Origin: Candidatus Aminicenantota bacterium
GTDB taxonomy: Bacteria > Acidobacteriota > Aminicenantia > Aminicenantales > Aminicenantaceae
DNA length: 14,798 nucleotides
Direction of reading: 5' to 3'
Assembly: GCA_004378665.1 (NCBI GenBank)
Contig: SOIA01000238.1
Span: 1 to 14,798 of the forward strand
Made by a program: the position numbers and the translations under genes
Part shown: positions 5,522 through 12,549 of the stretch, piece by piece
How positions within the stretch are numbered: the first letter of the stretch is position 1
Layout: each line of letters opens with the position of its first letter
Notes under the pieces: generated by a model
Database searches by the model: none
What the model was told of the DNA's origin: nothing
What the model saw: only the letters and a program-made list of their open reading frames with translations

Positions 5522-6724
5522 ATGAGAGTCATCATCATCGGGAATGGCTTAGCGGGAACGATCGCTGCGAAAACCCTCCGCGAGCAGGATAGGACAGTCG
5601 AGATCGATGTGTTTGCCGATGAAAAGTACCATTATTATCCCCGCCCGAATTTGATCGAGTTTCTGGCAGGCAACCTTCCCCTTGAGAGGATATTTGCTTT
5701 TCCAGAGGAATGGTATTCAGAACAGAACGTGAATGTCCATCTGGAAAAACCCGGAATACGAATTTTCCCCGATTCCAAAGAGATCGAAGTCGCGGGCGGG
5801 AAAAGAGAAAAATATGACTTTCTCGTCCTCGCGAACGGATCCCTGGCGTTTGTTCCTCCGATCAAGGGAGCGGAAAAGCAGGGAGTGTTCACCCTCAGAA
5901 CTCTGGATGATGCCTTTGAAATTCTGGACTACCTCAAAAACCGGCGGAGAGTGACTGTGATCGGAGGAGGACTCTTGGGCCTGGAAACGGCCCGGGCAGT
6001 CAAATCCAGAGACGTGAAGGTGGAAGTCGTAGAATTTTTCGGCCATCTTCTCCCGCGTCAACTGGATCCCCAGGGAGGCTCTCTTCTCAAAGGTCAGATC
6101 GAAAAAATGGGGATCAACGTTCACCTGGGATTAGCCTGCGAAGAAGTCCTCGGTCAGGACAGCATCACGGGCCTGCGGTTCAAGGGAGGTCGGGAGATTC
6201 AAACCGATGTGGCCCTCGTGGCCGCGGGTGTCAGGCCCAACCTACGGATCGCTCAAGAGGCCGGACTCGAGACCGACCGGGGCCTTGTCGTCGATGACTA
6301 CCTCCAGCCCAGCCATCCCGATATCTGGGCTGCGGGGGATATCACTCAGCATGCGGGGCGAGTCTACGGGATCATTCCCGCGTCTTTCAATCAAGCCCGG
6401 ATAGCGGCTTTGAACGTCCTGGGCCAGAGGCAAAAATATGAAGGGACCATCCCATCCAACACCTTGAAGGTCGTGGGTATTGACCTCACATCCGTCGGAA
6501 TGGTCAATCCTGAAGATGGATCTTTCGAGGAGTTGAGAGTGGAGAACGCGGACAAGGGAACCTATAAAAAAATCGTGGTCAAAAACGGAGAAGTGTGTGG
6601 ACTTATTTGTATTGGAACAAAAAAGGGTGTCAGTGAGATCAGCCGGTTAATTTCCCGTAAGGCGAACGTGGAGAAGTGGAAAGACTCTCTCCTGGAAGAT
6701 GATTTCGACTATTCGGTGATATGA
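5522..6724 (+). CDS. NADH:rubredoxin oxidoreductase-like FAD flavoprotein
   Basis: A 400-aa cytoplasmic flavoprotein of the pyridine nucleotide-disulfide oxidoreductase superfamily. The N-terminal FAD site is GNGLAG (7-12), the NAD(P)H site is GGGLLG (148-153) with E171 at the end of the following strand (favouring NADH), and the second FAD motif is IWAAGDI (268-274, D273). YYPRPNLIEFLAG (38-50) resembles the clostridial NROR group. No CxxxxC redox disulfide is present, consistent with one-electron transfer to a protein acceptor. It directly follows rubredoxin, which is the obvious acceptor. The ATG has only a weak purine-rich site upstream, so coupling to rubredoxin translation is likely. 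Related nitrite reductase or ferredoxin reductase subunits are alternatives. The final codons overlap the next gene as ATGA. Confidence 0.87.
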   Translation: MRVIIIGNGLAGTIAAKTLREQDRTVEIDVFADEKYHYYPRPNLIEFLAGNLPLERIFAFPEEWYSEQNVNVHLEKPGIRIFPDSKEIEVAGGKREKYDFLVLANGSLAFVPPIKGAEKQGVFTLRTLDDAFEILDYLKNRRRVTVIGGGLLGLETARAVKSRDVKVEVVEFFGHLLPRQLDPQGGSLLKGQIEKMGINVHLGLACEEVLGQDSITGLRFKGGREIQTDVALVAAGVRPNLRIAQEAGLETDRGLVVDDYLQPSHPDIWAAGDITQHAGRVYGIIPASFNQARIAALNVLGQRQKYEGTIPSNTLKVVGIDLTSVGMVNPEDGSFEELRVENADKGTYKKIVVKNGEVCGLICIGTKKGVSEISRLISRKANVEKWKDSLLEDDFDYSVI

Positions 6725-7722
6725 AAAATAAAATTATTATTTTTGTCCTTCTTTTTTCTGGAGTGGTTTTTCATGCTCAGGCCAGCCTCATTGGCTACAT
6801 TTCACTCGATTACGTGAAAGGCCTGGATGATCCGGCCCTGACAAAGGGAAGCTTCCAGAATGTTCAGGCAGGACTCCAGTTTTTTGGGGACATCTCGTCC
6901 GGATTGTCCTACCGGACAGAGATCCTGTTCAGACCAGAGGGCACGTTCGACCTGACACAGGCCTGGATCTCGCTGGGCACTTCAGAGAGGACATCGTTTA
7001 AACTGGGTCTCTATCTTGTTCCGTTCGGAAGGTACAATGAATCCAACCGTCCTCACCAGACAGCCTTGATCAATCCTCCTTTGAATGTCGAAAAGATGTA
7101 TCCTTGGTTCTGGAGAGATGTGGGGCTCCTGTTGGAAGGGCGGATCCGCGGCTTTTTTTATTCCGCCTATTTAGGGAATGGTCTGGCCGAAGGCGAAGAT
7201 TTGACTCAGGGCCAACAGTTTAAGGATAACAACACTGATAAGGCAGGAGGCGGCCGAATGGGCTTCCGGCTCGGCAGGGGGTTCGAAGTGGCTTATTCTC
7301 ACTACAGGGGAAAATACGATGAGGAGAGCACGCGTGACCTTGTCCTCCAGGGATTCGATATACACTGGTTCACCCCGGATTGGCAGGTCCTTGCCGAATA
7401 CTCCATTGCTGATTTAGATAATCCGGATGGCTCCGGGAAGGCGGAAGGGTACTATGTGCAGGCCCTTATGAATTTAGGCAAGTATAGTCCTGTGGTCAGT
7501 TACCAGCATCTGGATTATGATGACAGTTTTCACGGACCGGGATTCACCGGTCCTGATGGTCCAGGGGAAGGAATTTTTGAGAAACAGAGACGCTGGGCTT
7601 TCGGGCTTATCTTTCAGGTGTCCCAGAATTTTCTTCTGAAATTTGAGTACGATTGGAACCACGAGAAAGTGGCTGACGTGAAAGATGAATCGTTTGTGTT
7701 TCAGGCTGCTTTCAGCTTTTAG
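6721..7722 (+). CDS. Outer-membrane beta-barrel porin-like protein
   Basis: A 333-aa exported protein. It has a signal peptide (basic MKNK, hydrophobic core, predicted cleavage after FHAQA, about residue 21). The mature chain alternates polar and hydrophobic residues with many aromatic-rich strands (for example GYISLDYVKGL and FEVAYSHYRGKY) and ends in Phe (FVFQAAFSF), the recognition signature for outer-membrane insertion. Strand content is compatible with a barrel of the phosphate-selective porin O/P type, but specificity cannot be read. It is evidence for a diderm cell. The ATG overlaps the stop of the flavoprotein gene by 4 nt, so it is translated with the redox operon, an unusual partner for a porin. 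No obvious terminator follows. Confidence 0.8.
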   Translation: MKNKIIIFVLLFSGVVFHAQASLIGYISLDYVKGLDDPALTKGSFQNVQAGLQFFGDISSGLSYRTEILFRPEGTFDLTQAWISLGTSERTSFKLGLYLVPFGRYNESNRPHQTALINPPLNVEKMYPWFWRDVGLLLEGRIRGFFYSAYLGNGLAEGEDLTQGQQFKDNNTDKAGGGRMGFRLGRGFEVAYSHYRGKYDEESTRDLVLQGFDIHWFTPDWQVLAEYSIADLDNPDGSGKAEGYYVQALMNLGKYSPVVSYQHLDYDDSFHGPGFTGPDGPGEGIFEKQRRWAFGLIFQVSQNFLLKFEYDWNHEKVADVKDESFVFQAAFSF

Positions 7723-7724
7723 CC

Positions 7725-7753
7725 TTGTATCCGGGTGAAACTTCTGATAGAAT
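7725..7753 (+). promoter_or_regulatory. Probable promoter for purA-alr
   Basis: TTGTAT (7725-7730), a 17-bp spacer and TAGAAT (7748-7753) stand immediately after the porin stop. The predicted leader to purA is about 57 nt. The match is moderate, but spacing and place are right. Confidence 0.4.
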
Positions 7754-7816
7754 TCAATCTCAAATAAGTTTTCACATTTTTCAATAAAACAGGCATTATT
7801 CATTCGAAGGATTTTT

Positions 7817-9139
7817 ATGGCCAATTTGCTCGTTCTCGGCACCCAATGGGGAGATGAAGGTAAAGGCAAGATCATAGACCTCCTGGCTCCTTCCTTCGAG
7901 GTCGTAGCCCGCTATCAGGGAGGACACAACGCCGGCCACACCGTCATCATCAACGGGAAAAAAATCGTTCTCCATCTCGTCCCCTCGGGGATCCTTCATC
8001 CCGGCAAGCTGTGTATCATCGGGAACGGAGTCGTCCTGGACCCCAAGGCGTTCTTAGAGGAAATCGAAGAGCTCAGAAAACACGGAGTGGAGATCAACGA
8101 CAATATCGCGATCAGCAGGAATGCCCACCTCATTCTTCCGTATCATTCTCTCATCGAGGAAGTCTGTGAGGAGAGAAGAGGTAAAAAAATGATCGGGACC
8201 ACGCTCCGCGGGATCGGCCCTTCCTATGAAGATAAAATGGCGCGGCGGGGAATCCGGGTGGGGGATCTTCTGGACCCCTCTGTCCTGAAGGAAAAGATTG
8301 AGGAAAACATCGACATCAAGAATGTCTATTTCGCCCATTTTGGCAAACCGCTCTTGGACCCGAAGGCCGTGTACGAGGAATACGCGGCTTACGCAACAAA
8401 AATCAGAAAATACATCAAAGATGTCTCTCTTCTTCTGGATGAGAAGATGAAAGAGGGGAATTCGGTTCTTTTCGAAGGCGCCCAAGGGACTCTGCTGGAC
8501 ATCGACCACGGGACTTTTCCGTTTGTCACCTCCTCCAGTTCGACGGCTGGAGGCGTGTGCACTGGCCTGGGAATCTCGCCTCACAAAATTGATTCCATCC
8601 TGGGAGTGACCAAAGCCTACACCACTCGAGTGGGAGGAGGCCCCTTCCCCACGGAGATATTCGATGAGACAGGGAAATTCTTGCTCGACCGCGGGAATGA
8701 ATACGGAGCCACAACAGGTCGTCCCCGGCGCTGCGGCTGGTTTGATGCTGTGGCGGTTTCCTATTCCTGCCGTCTGAACGGGGTCGATCGAGTGGCTTTG
8801 ACCAAGCCTGATGTCATGGATGGCATGGAAGAGATCAGTGTGTGTGTGGGATACGCATACAAAGGGGAGCGCCTTCCCGGCTTTCCCACAGAGAGCTGGG
8901 TCCTGGAGAAGGTCGTCCCTCAGTACAAGAAAGTCAAAGGCTGGAAGAAACCGATCGAGAAAACACAGGATTTTTCCTCCCTCCCGGATGCTTTCAGGGA
9001 TTATCTGAAACTGATCGAAGATTGTGTGGAAGCGAAGATCGCTATGGTTTCCACTGGAATGGAAAGGCGGGACACCATCCTGGTCGAGGATGAGTTGAAG
9101 GAGCTGATCGACCTGAAAAAGGTCAAGACTCAGCTCTGA
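7817..9139 (+). CDS. purA: Adenylosuccinate synthetase
   Basis: Cytoplasmic enzyme joining IMP and aspartate with GTP hydrolysis to give adenylosuccinate, the first committed step from IMP to AMP. At 440 aa it is slightly longer than usual. The hallmark sequences are present: GTQWGDEGKGKIIDLLA with catalytic D13, GGHNAGHT with catalytic H41, the switch-type IGTTLRGIGPSYEDK, EGAQGTLLDIDHGTFPFVTSS, the GGGPFPTE loop, and the C-terminal ALTKPDVMDG guanine-binding block. AAGGA six bases before the ATG fixes the start. It lies 13 nt ahead of alr and is probably co-transcribed with it; the products are metabolically unrelated. Confidence 0.97.
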   Translation: MANLLVLGTQWGDEGKGKIIDLLAPSFEVVARYQGGHNAGHTVIINGKKIVLHLVPSGILHPGKLCIIGNGVVLDPKAFLEEIEELRKHGVEINDNIAISRNAHLILPYHSLIEEVCEERRGKKMIGTTLRGIGPSYEDKMARRGIRVGDLLDPSVLKEKIEENIDIKNVYFAHFGKPLLDPKAVYEEYAAYATKIRKYIKDVSLLLDEKMKEGNSVLFEGAQGTLLDIDHGTFPFVTSSSSTAGGVCTGLGISPHKIDSILGVTKAYTTRVGGGPFPTEIFDETGKFLLDRGNEYGATTGRPRRCGWFDAVAVSYSCRLNGVDRVALTKPDVMDGMEEISVCVGYAYKGERLPGFPTESWVLEKVVPQYKKVKGWKKPIEKTQDFSSLPDAFRDYLKLIEDCVEAKIAMVSTGMERRDTILVEDELKELIDLKKVKTQL

Positions 9140-9152
9140 TTTTCCGGATCCG

Positions 9153-10310
9153 ATGACCAAACCAAAATCAGAAAAACTCTTGCAGTGGGTGGAGATCGAC
9201 AGCTCAGCCCTGATCCACAACATCCAACAATTCCGGAAATTGATCGGAGAGAAGAGGCAATTCCTGGCCATGGTGAAGGCCAATGCCTACGGTCATGGAA
9301 TACTCGAGGTTTCAAGGATCGCTGTGAAGGCCGGGGCCGATTGGCTGGGTGTCCATTCTCTTGAAGAGGGGATTCTTCTCCGTGAATCGGGATTGACCTG
9401 TCCGATACTGGTTGTGGGATACGTCCCGCTGGATGGATTGAAAGACGCTGTCGCCCATGATTTGCGTTTAATGGTCTATAATTTTGAAACACTCGCACAG
9501 CTGCCCAAAATCTGTCGCCAACTTCAGAAAAAGGCTTTCCTCCATGTGAAGGTGGAAACAGGAACCTTTCGGCAGGGAATTCGAAGAGAAGATGCTCTCT
9601 CTTTTATGAAACAAGCTCTGGAGCACCCTGAGCTGGTCCTCGAAGGAATTTCCTCTCATTTTGCCAACATCGAAGACACCACAGATCATACCTACGCCCA
9701 ATCCCAGCTCCAGAACTTCAAAAAAATCATCCAGGAGCTGGAAAAGAATAATATTGAGATCCCTCTCAAGCATATGTCCTGTTCGGCCTCAGCCATTCTT
9801 TTTCCCGCGACGTATTTCGATATAGTTCGTGCCGGGATAAGCATGTATGGCCTCTGGCCATCCAAGGAGACGTTTCTCTCCTGCCGTCTCCAGGAACGGG
9901 AACCCCTGCACCTCAGGCCAGTCCTTTCCTGGAAAACACGGATCGCCCAGATCAAAAAAGTCCCGAAGGGATCATTCATCGGGTACGGATGCACGTATAA
10001 GGTGAGCCGGAAGACCGTCCTGGCTGTGCTTCCTGTGGGGTATTATGACGGCTATGACCGGCGTTTATCCAATTCATCTTATGTGCTGGTCAAGGGAAAA
10101 AGAGCACCGCTTCGGGGACGAGTGGCCATGGATTTCATCATGGTGGATACCACGGACATTCCCGGGACAAGCCTGGAAGACGAAATCGTCCTTCTCGGGA
10201 AAGAGGGAGAAGACAGCATCACCGCGGATGACCTGGCGTCTTTGGTGGGAAGCATAAACTATGAGATCGTGTCGCGGATCAATCCTCAAATCCCCCGAAT
10301 CATAACGTAA
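9153..10310 (+). CDS. alr: Alanine racemase (PLP-dependent)
   Basis: Makes D-alanine from L-alanine for peptidoglycan. The protein is 385 aa with an N-terminal PLP-binding TIM barrel and a C-terminal beta domain. K42 in MVKANAYGHG is the PLP lysine. The IGYGCTY motif (277-283) carries the conserved catalytic-tyrosine region, followed by LPVGYYDGYDRR and MDFIMVD. VRAGISMYG is the usual phosphate-site strand. The loop VETGTFRQG (134-142) replaces the commoner DTGMxRxG but keeps the arginine (R140). I believe a VETG variant exists in some lineages. The Shine-Dalgarno before 9153 is weak, so the 13-nt gap to purA suggests coupled translation. Terminator-like sequence is not evident before the tRNA promoter. 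Confidence 0.93.
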   Translation: MTKPKSEKLLQWVEIDSSALIHNIQQFRKLIGEKRQFLAMVKANAYGHGILEVSRIAVKAGADWLGVHSLEEGILLRESGLTCPILVVGYVPLDGLKDAVAHDLRLMVYNFETLAQLPKICRQLQKKAFLHVKVETGTFRQGIRREDALSFMKQALEHPELVLEGISSHFANIEDTTDHTYAQSQLQNFKKIIQELEKNNIEIPLKHMSCSASAILFPATYFDIVRAGISMYGLWPSKETFLSCRLQEREPLHLRPVLSWKTRIAQIKKVPKGSFIGYGCTYKVSRKTVLAVLPVGYYDGYDRRLSNSSYVLVKGKRAPLRGRVAMDFIMVDTTDIPGTSLEDEIVLLGKEGEDSITADDLASLVGSINYEIVSRINPQIPRIIT

Positions 10311-10316
10311 CCTCCG

Positions 10317-10345
10317 TTGACTTCAACCGGGGATTCGGCTAAAAT
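10317..10345 (+). promoter_or_regulatory. Promoter for the CAU tRNA (and possibly tilS)
   Basis: TTGACT (10317-10322), a 17-bp spacer and TAAAAT (10340-10345) put the start about 4 nt before the tRNA. A small inverted repeat, GTTGA/TCAAC, overlaps the -35 box. Confidence 0.6.
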
Positions 10346-10355
10346 TTTACCCTTC

Positions 10356-10429
10356 GGCGGTGTAGCTCAGGTGGTTAGAGCATACGGCTCATATCCGTAG
10401 TGTCGGGGGTTCGAATCCCTCCACCGCCA
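10356..10429 (+). tRNA. tRNA with CAU anticodon (elongator Met or Ile2)
   Basis: A full cloverleaf of 74 nt. Acceptor stem GGCGGTG/CACCGCC (7 pairs) with discriminator A; D arm GCTC/GAGC; anticodon stem TACGG/CCGTA with loop CTCATAT, so the anticodon is CAT at 10390-10392; T stem GGGGG/CCCTC with TTCGAAT. CCA is not encoded. It is not an initiator: position 1 pairs with 72, and the anticodon stem lacks three G-C pairs next to the loop. Elongator Met and Ile2 (read AUA after lysidine modification) share this anticodon. The overall sequence looks more like elongator Met to me, but the neighbouring tilS keeps Ile2 open. Confidence 0.93.
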
Positions 10430-10535
10430 TTTCCCATCTTCCTGCTGGACGGGTGAGCGGATATTTCTTTCCATGTGAAAGGGAATCAGCGAAGTCCTGT
10501 TTGTTGTGTGGGATTTGGAGTTGAGGGCAACACCG

Positions 10536-11900
10536 ATGCTTTTGAAGAAAGTCAAGAAGATCATCCTGGATCACGGGCTCTTCGACAAAAAGGAAAAGAT
10601 TCTGGTCGCTTATTCCGGCGGCGTCGATTCCACAGCTCTCCTCCATCTGCTCCTGGAGCTCCGGGAAGAATGGTCTATTGAGATCTTCCTCGGCCACTTC
10701 AACCATATGCTCCGCCAGAGTGCGGAGGAGGATGAACAGTTTGTCAGGGATGCGGCCCGGGAACACTCCCTTCCTCTGTATGTGGGACGTGGAGATGTTC
10801 GGGCTGAAGCGGAAGCCATGAAGCTGAACATCGAAGAGGCCGGAAGACAATTCAGGTATGAGTACTTGAAAAGGAAAGCGGAGGAGATCGGCGGGGCCAA
10901 GGTCGCCACGGGCCACACCCTAACCGACCAGGCGGAGACTTTTCTGATGCGGCTGATGAGAGGGAGCGGGCTCCGCGGATTGGCCGGTATTTTTCCCATG
11001 GTGGATGGAGTAATCGTCCGGCCGCTCCTGGAGATTGAGCGGGAAGAAATCGATGCTTACCTGAAGGAAAAAAAGATCGCATTCAGAGTGGATGAGAGCA
11101 ACCTTGACCGGCGCTTCCTCCGCAACAGGATTCGTTCAGAACTCCTTCCCTATATCCAAAAAAATTTTGAGCCGGGCATCGTTCCGCATCTGGGGAGGAT
11201 CGCTGCCATCATTCGGGAAGAGGACGCCCTCCTCGAGGAGATCGCCCGGAAAAAAACGCAAGAATCGATAAAAAAAAAGGGCCGCAGCGCATCTTTAGAA
11301 CTCGACTCTCTCTCCTCGGTCCCTCGTGCCCTGGCGAGACGCGTTGTCCGGAATTTTATCGTCGAGCTTCGCGGAAGCTTGAGAAGAATCTCTTTTGACG
11401 ATGTGGAATCCGTATTCACTCTCGCCGATGGGAAGGAATACTCATTAAAAGAAGACCTGGTCCTGCGCAGAGAAGGGAATCAGGTCTTTTTGAAGGACAA
11501 GGAAGCTACGGCTCAGTATGAGTACCAGTGGGACGGGGGAGGAGTCCTTGAGATCAGAGAGTCAGGATTAAGATTTAGCGGGAAGAGGATGAAGAAAGCG
11601 GAACTTTCCCGTCTCCGCTTCGATGACCAAACTCAGGCTTTCCTCGACCTTGGCAAGCTGAAGTTTCCTCTGATAGTGAGAGACCGCCGGGAAGGCGACC
11701 GCTACCGTCCGTTAGGAGCTCCCGGCCGGAAAAAAACCAAGGAAATCTTCCGGGCCAAAGGGATTCCGCTCTCCCAGAGGGGAAGTCACCCTGTTTTCCT
11801 GTCCCGGGGAGAAATCGTCTGGATCCTGGGACTGCCTGTCTCGGAAAAATACAAGATTGACACAGACACCACCGATATTTTCCAGATAAAGAAGCAATGA
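10536..11900 (+). CDS. tilS: tRNA(Ile)-lysidine synthetase
   Basis: Converts C34 of tRNA-Ile2 (anticodon CAU) to lysidine with ATP and lysine, changing both codon reading (AUG to AUA) and charging (Met to Ile). From the ATG at 10536 it is 454 aa. The N-terminal PP-loop ATPase has SGGVDST (27-33), FNHMLR (55-60) and GHTLTDQAETFLMRLMRGSGLRGL (126-149), the last with TDQ where many homologues have DDQ. A middle substrate-binding region follows, and a TilS C-terminal domain containing DRREGDRYRPLG and GLPVSEKYKID is present, so this is the long form. The frame is open to a GTG at 10506 that lacks a ribosome-binding site, whereas GAGG lies about 9 nt before 10536. It follows the CAU tRNA by 106 nt with no visible terminator. 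Confidence 0.94.
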   Translation: MLLKKVKKIILDHGLFDKKEKILVAYSGGVDSTALLHLLLELREEWSIEIFLGHFNHMLRQSAEEDEQFVRDAAREHSLPLYVGRGDVRAEAEAMKLNIEEAGRQFRYEYLKRKAEEIGGAKVATGHTLTDQAETFLMRLMRGSGLRGLAGIFPMVDGVIVRPLLEIEREEIDAYLKEKKIAFRVDESNLDRRFLRNRIRSELLPYIQKNFEPGIVPHLGRIAAIIREEDALLEEIARKKTQESIKKKGRSASLELDSLSSVPRALARRVVRNFIVELRGSLRRISFDDVESVFTLADGKEYSLKEDLVLRREGNQVFLKDKEATAQYEYQWDGGGVLEIRESGLRFSGKRMKKAELSRLRFDDQTQAFLDLGKLKFPLIVRDRREGDRYRPLGAPGRKKTKEIFRAKGIPLSQRGSHPVFLSRGEIVWILGLPVSEKYKIDTDTTDIFQIKKQ

Positions 11901-12027
11901 TCGGTTGGGATCAGGCTTTATCTGACTTTCAGGATTCCAGGCTGGATTAAGATTATTCGGCATCGACTCTGACAAGATTCTACATCGATTTATTCCACCA
12001 AGGCATAATCTGATTATCGATAAAATC

Positions 12028-12046
12028 AAGGCCTGTCCCTTATTTT
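12028..12046. repeat. AAAATAAGGGACAGGCC type element (fragment)
   Basis: The reverse complement reads AAAATAAGGGACAGGCCTT. It shares AAAATAA-GG-GACAGG with the element at 3213-3229, about 8.8 kb away. Both are intergenic. Confidence 0.35.
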
Positions 12047-12224
12047 CTGTTTCCCTGGACTTTGGTTCAATGCCTTACCCGTCGTCAGGACTAATCCCCC
12101 CTTATTTATGATCCGCACAGTGGATGAGGAGACCGTTGAAGCATGCGGAGGGACGCTTTTGTCTCCTTGCCTGGAAAATTGGGTTTGATCGATATTTTTT
12201 GCTCCTGTCAAGCGCTACTCTTTT

Positions 12225-12259
12225 GGGGTGAAAGGCAGTCGCTTTGGGGGTTACACTCC
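12225..12259 (+). other. Bulged hairpin upstream of the pseudopilin promoter
   Basis: GGGGTG (12225-12230) pairs with CACTCC (12254-12259, one G-U). It continues directly into AAAG (12231-12234) with CTTT (12242-12245), leaving a 7-nt loop and an 8-nt one-sided bulge (12246-12253). It lies about 40 bp upstream of the -35 box. If transcribed it could be a regulatory structure; as DNA it could be a binding site. No known riboswitch consensus fits. Confidence 0.3.
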
Positions 12260-12299
12260 CAGAAAAAAATATCACCTTTGATTTCATCTTGAAGGAGTA

Positions 12300-12327
12300 T
12301 TGACGAAAAACGGAAATAGACTATATT
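12300..12327 (+). promoter_or_regulatory. Promoter of the pseudopilin operon
   Basis: TTGACG (12300-12305), a 16-bp spacer and TATATT (12322-12327) give a predicted start near 12334. That leaves about 75 nt to the small ORF at 12408 and 215 nt to the FimT-like gene. AAGGAG just before TTGACG looks like a ribosome-binding site but leads only to a 10-codon frame. Confidence 0.5.
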
Positions 12328-12331
12328 AATG

Positions 12332-12341
12332 TTAGTACTAA
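12332..12341. promoter_or_regulatory. Perfect 10-bp palindrome at the predicted start site
   Basis: TTAGTACTAA is a perfect palindrome centred about 12 bp downstream of the -10 box, an operator-like place. A single 10-bp palindrome is suggestive only. Confidence 0.3.
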
Positions 12342-12407
12342 AAGAAGGACTGTGTGGTTAGAGAGTGAGCGGCCCTCGAGTTCTGATGCGATAAGGATGT
12401 CTTGCAA

Positions 12408-12548
12408 ATGTTCGAGAAAATGGATAAAATCAAGAAAAATATGGGGATAGAGAAGAAGCCGAGCGGAGAGATACGAAGACAGACCCTTGAAGAGCCGAAG
12501 AGACAAGTCTTTATCACGGGTCCCCGATTATTGATTAGTGAGGGTTAA
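12408..12548 (+). CDS. Small basic protein, 46 aa, unknown, leader of pseudopilin operon
   Basis: I do not recognise a family. The frame starts MFEKMDKIKKNMGIEKK and ends VFITGPRLLISEG, with a very charged first half and a hydrophobic VFITGPRLLI end. It has no signal peptide and no prepilin motif, so a cytoplasmic place is likely. AAGGA lies 10 nt before the ATG, and an in-frame TTG two codons upstream is an alternative start. The TAA (12546-12548) is one base before the ATG of the FimT-like gene, the spacing of translationally coupled genes, and this frame contains the ribosome-binding site of that gene. It could be a true small protein of the pilus operon or a coupling/leader ORF. Codon use (AAG, GAG, AGA rich) does not separate it from the neighbours. 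Confidence 0.45.
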   Translation: MFEKMDKIKKNMGIEKKPSGEIRRQTLEEPKRQVFITGPRLLISEG

Positions 12549-12549
12549 G

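Larger units (their letters stand above)
11901..12299. other. Gene-poor region after tilS
   Basis: No convincing coding region is seen on either strand; all frames are short and carry poor starts. It contains a repeat fragment (12028-12046), two interleaved short stems (CCGCA 12113-12117 with TGCGG 12144-12148; GGAGAC 12128-12133 with GTCTCC 12161-12166) and a longer hairpin (12225-12259). The interleaved stems have pseudoknot topology but are short enough to be chance. No clear terminator for tilS is visible. Confidence 0.5.

Noticed and set aside
8054..9283. 409-codon open frame on the - strand opposite purA
   Set aside because: purA on the + strand has every family motif. The antisense translation has no recognisable domain and is a by-product of codon composition.
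10356..10429. Initiator tRNA-fMet
   Set aside because: Position 1 pairs with 72, and the three consecutive G-C pairs next to the anticodon loop are missing.
10389..10916. - strand frame ending in VEGFEPPTLRI over the tRNA
   Set aside because: This tail is the well-known false translation of the antisense strand of a tRNA gene; the rest is antisense to tilS.
11897..11950. 17-codon frame starting in ATGA overlap with tilS
   Set aside because: Too short, no motif and no ribosome-binding evidence; a chance ATG over a TGA stop.
12113..12166. Cyclic-di-GMP (GEMM) riboswitch suggested by GCACAG and GGGACGC
   Set aside because: The GCAAACC and GCAAAGCC segments are absent, and the distance between the two words is too long for the GEMM fold.
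12171..12196. Sigma-54 promoter before the pilin genes
   Set aside because: CTGGAAAATTGGGTTTGA lacks the GC of the -12 element; a sigma-70-type promoter at 12300-12327 fits better.
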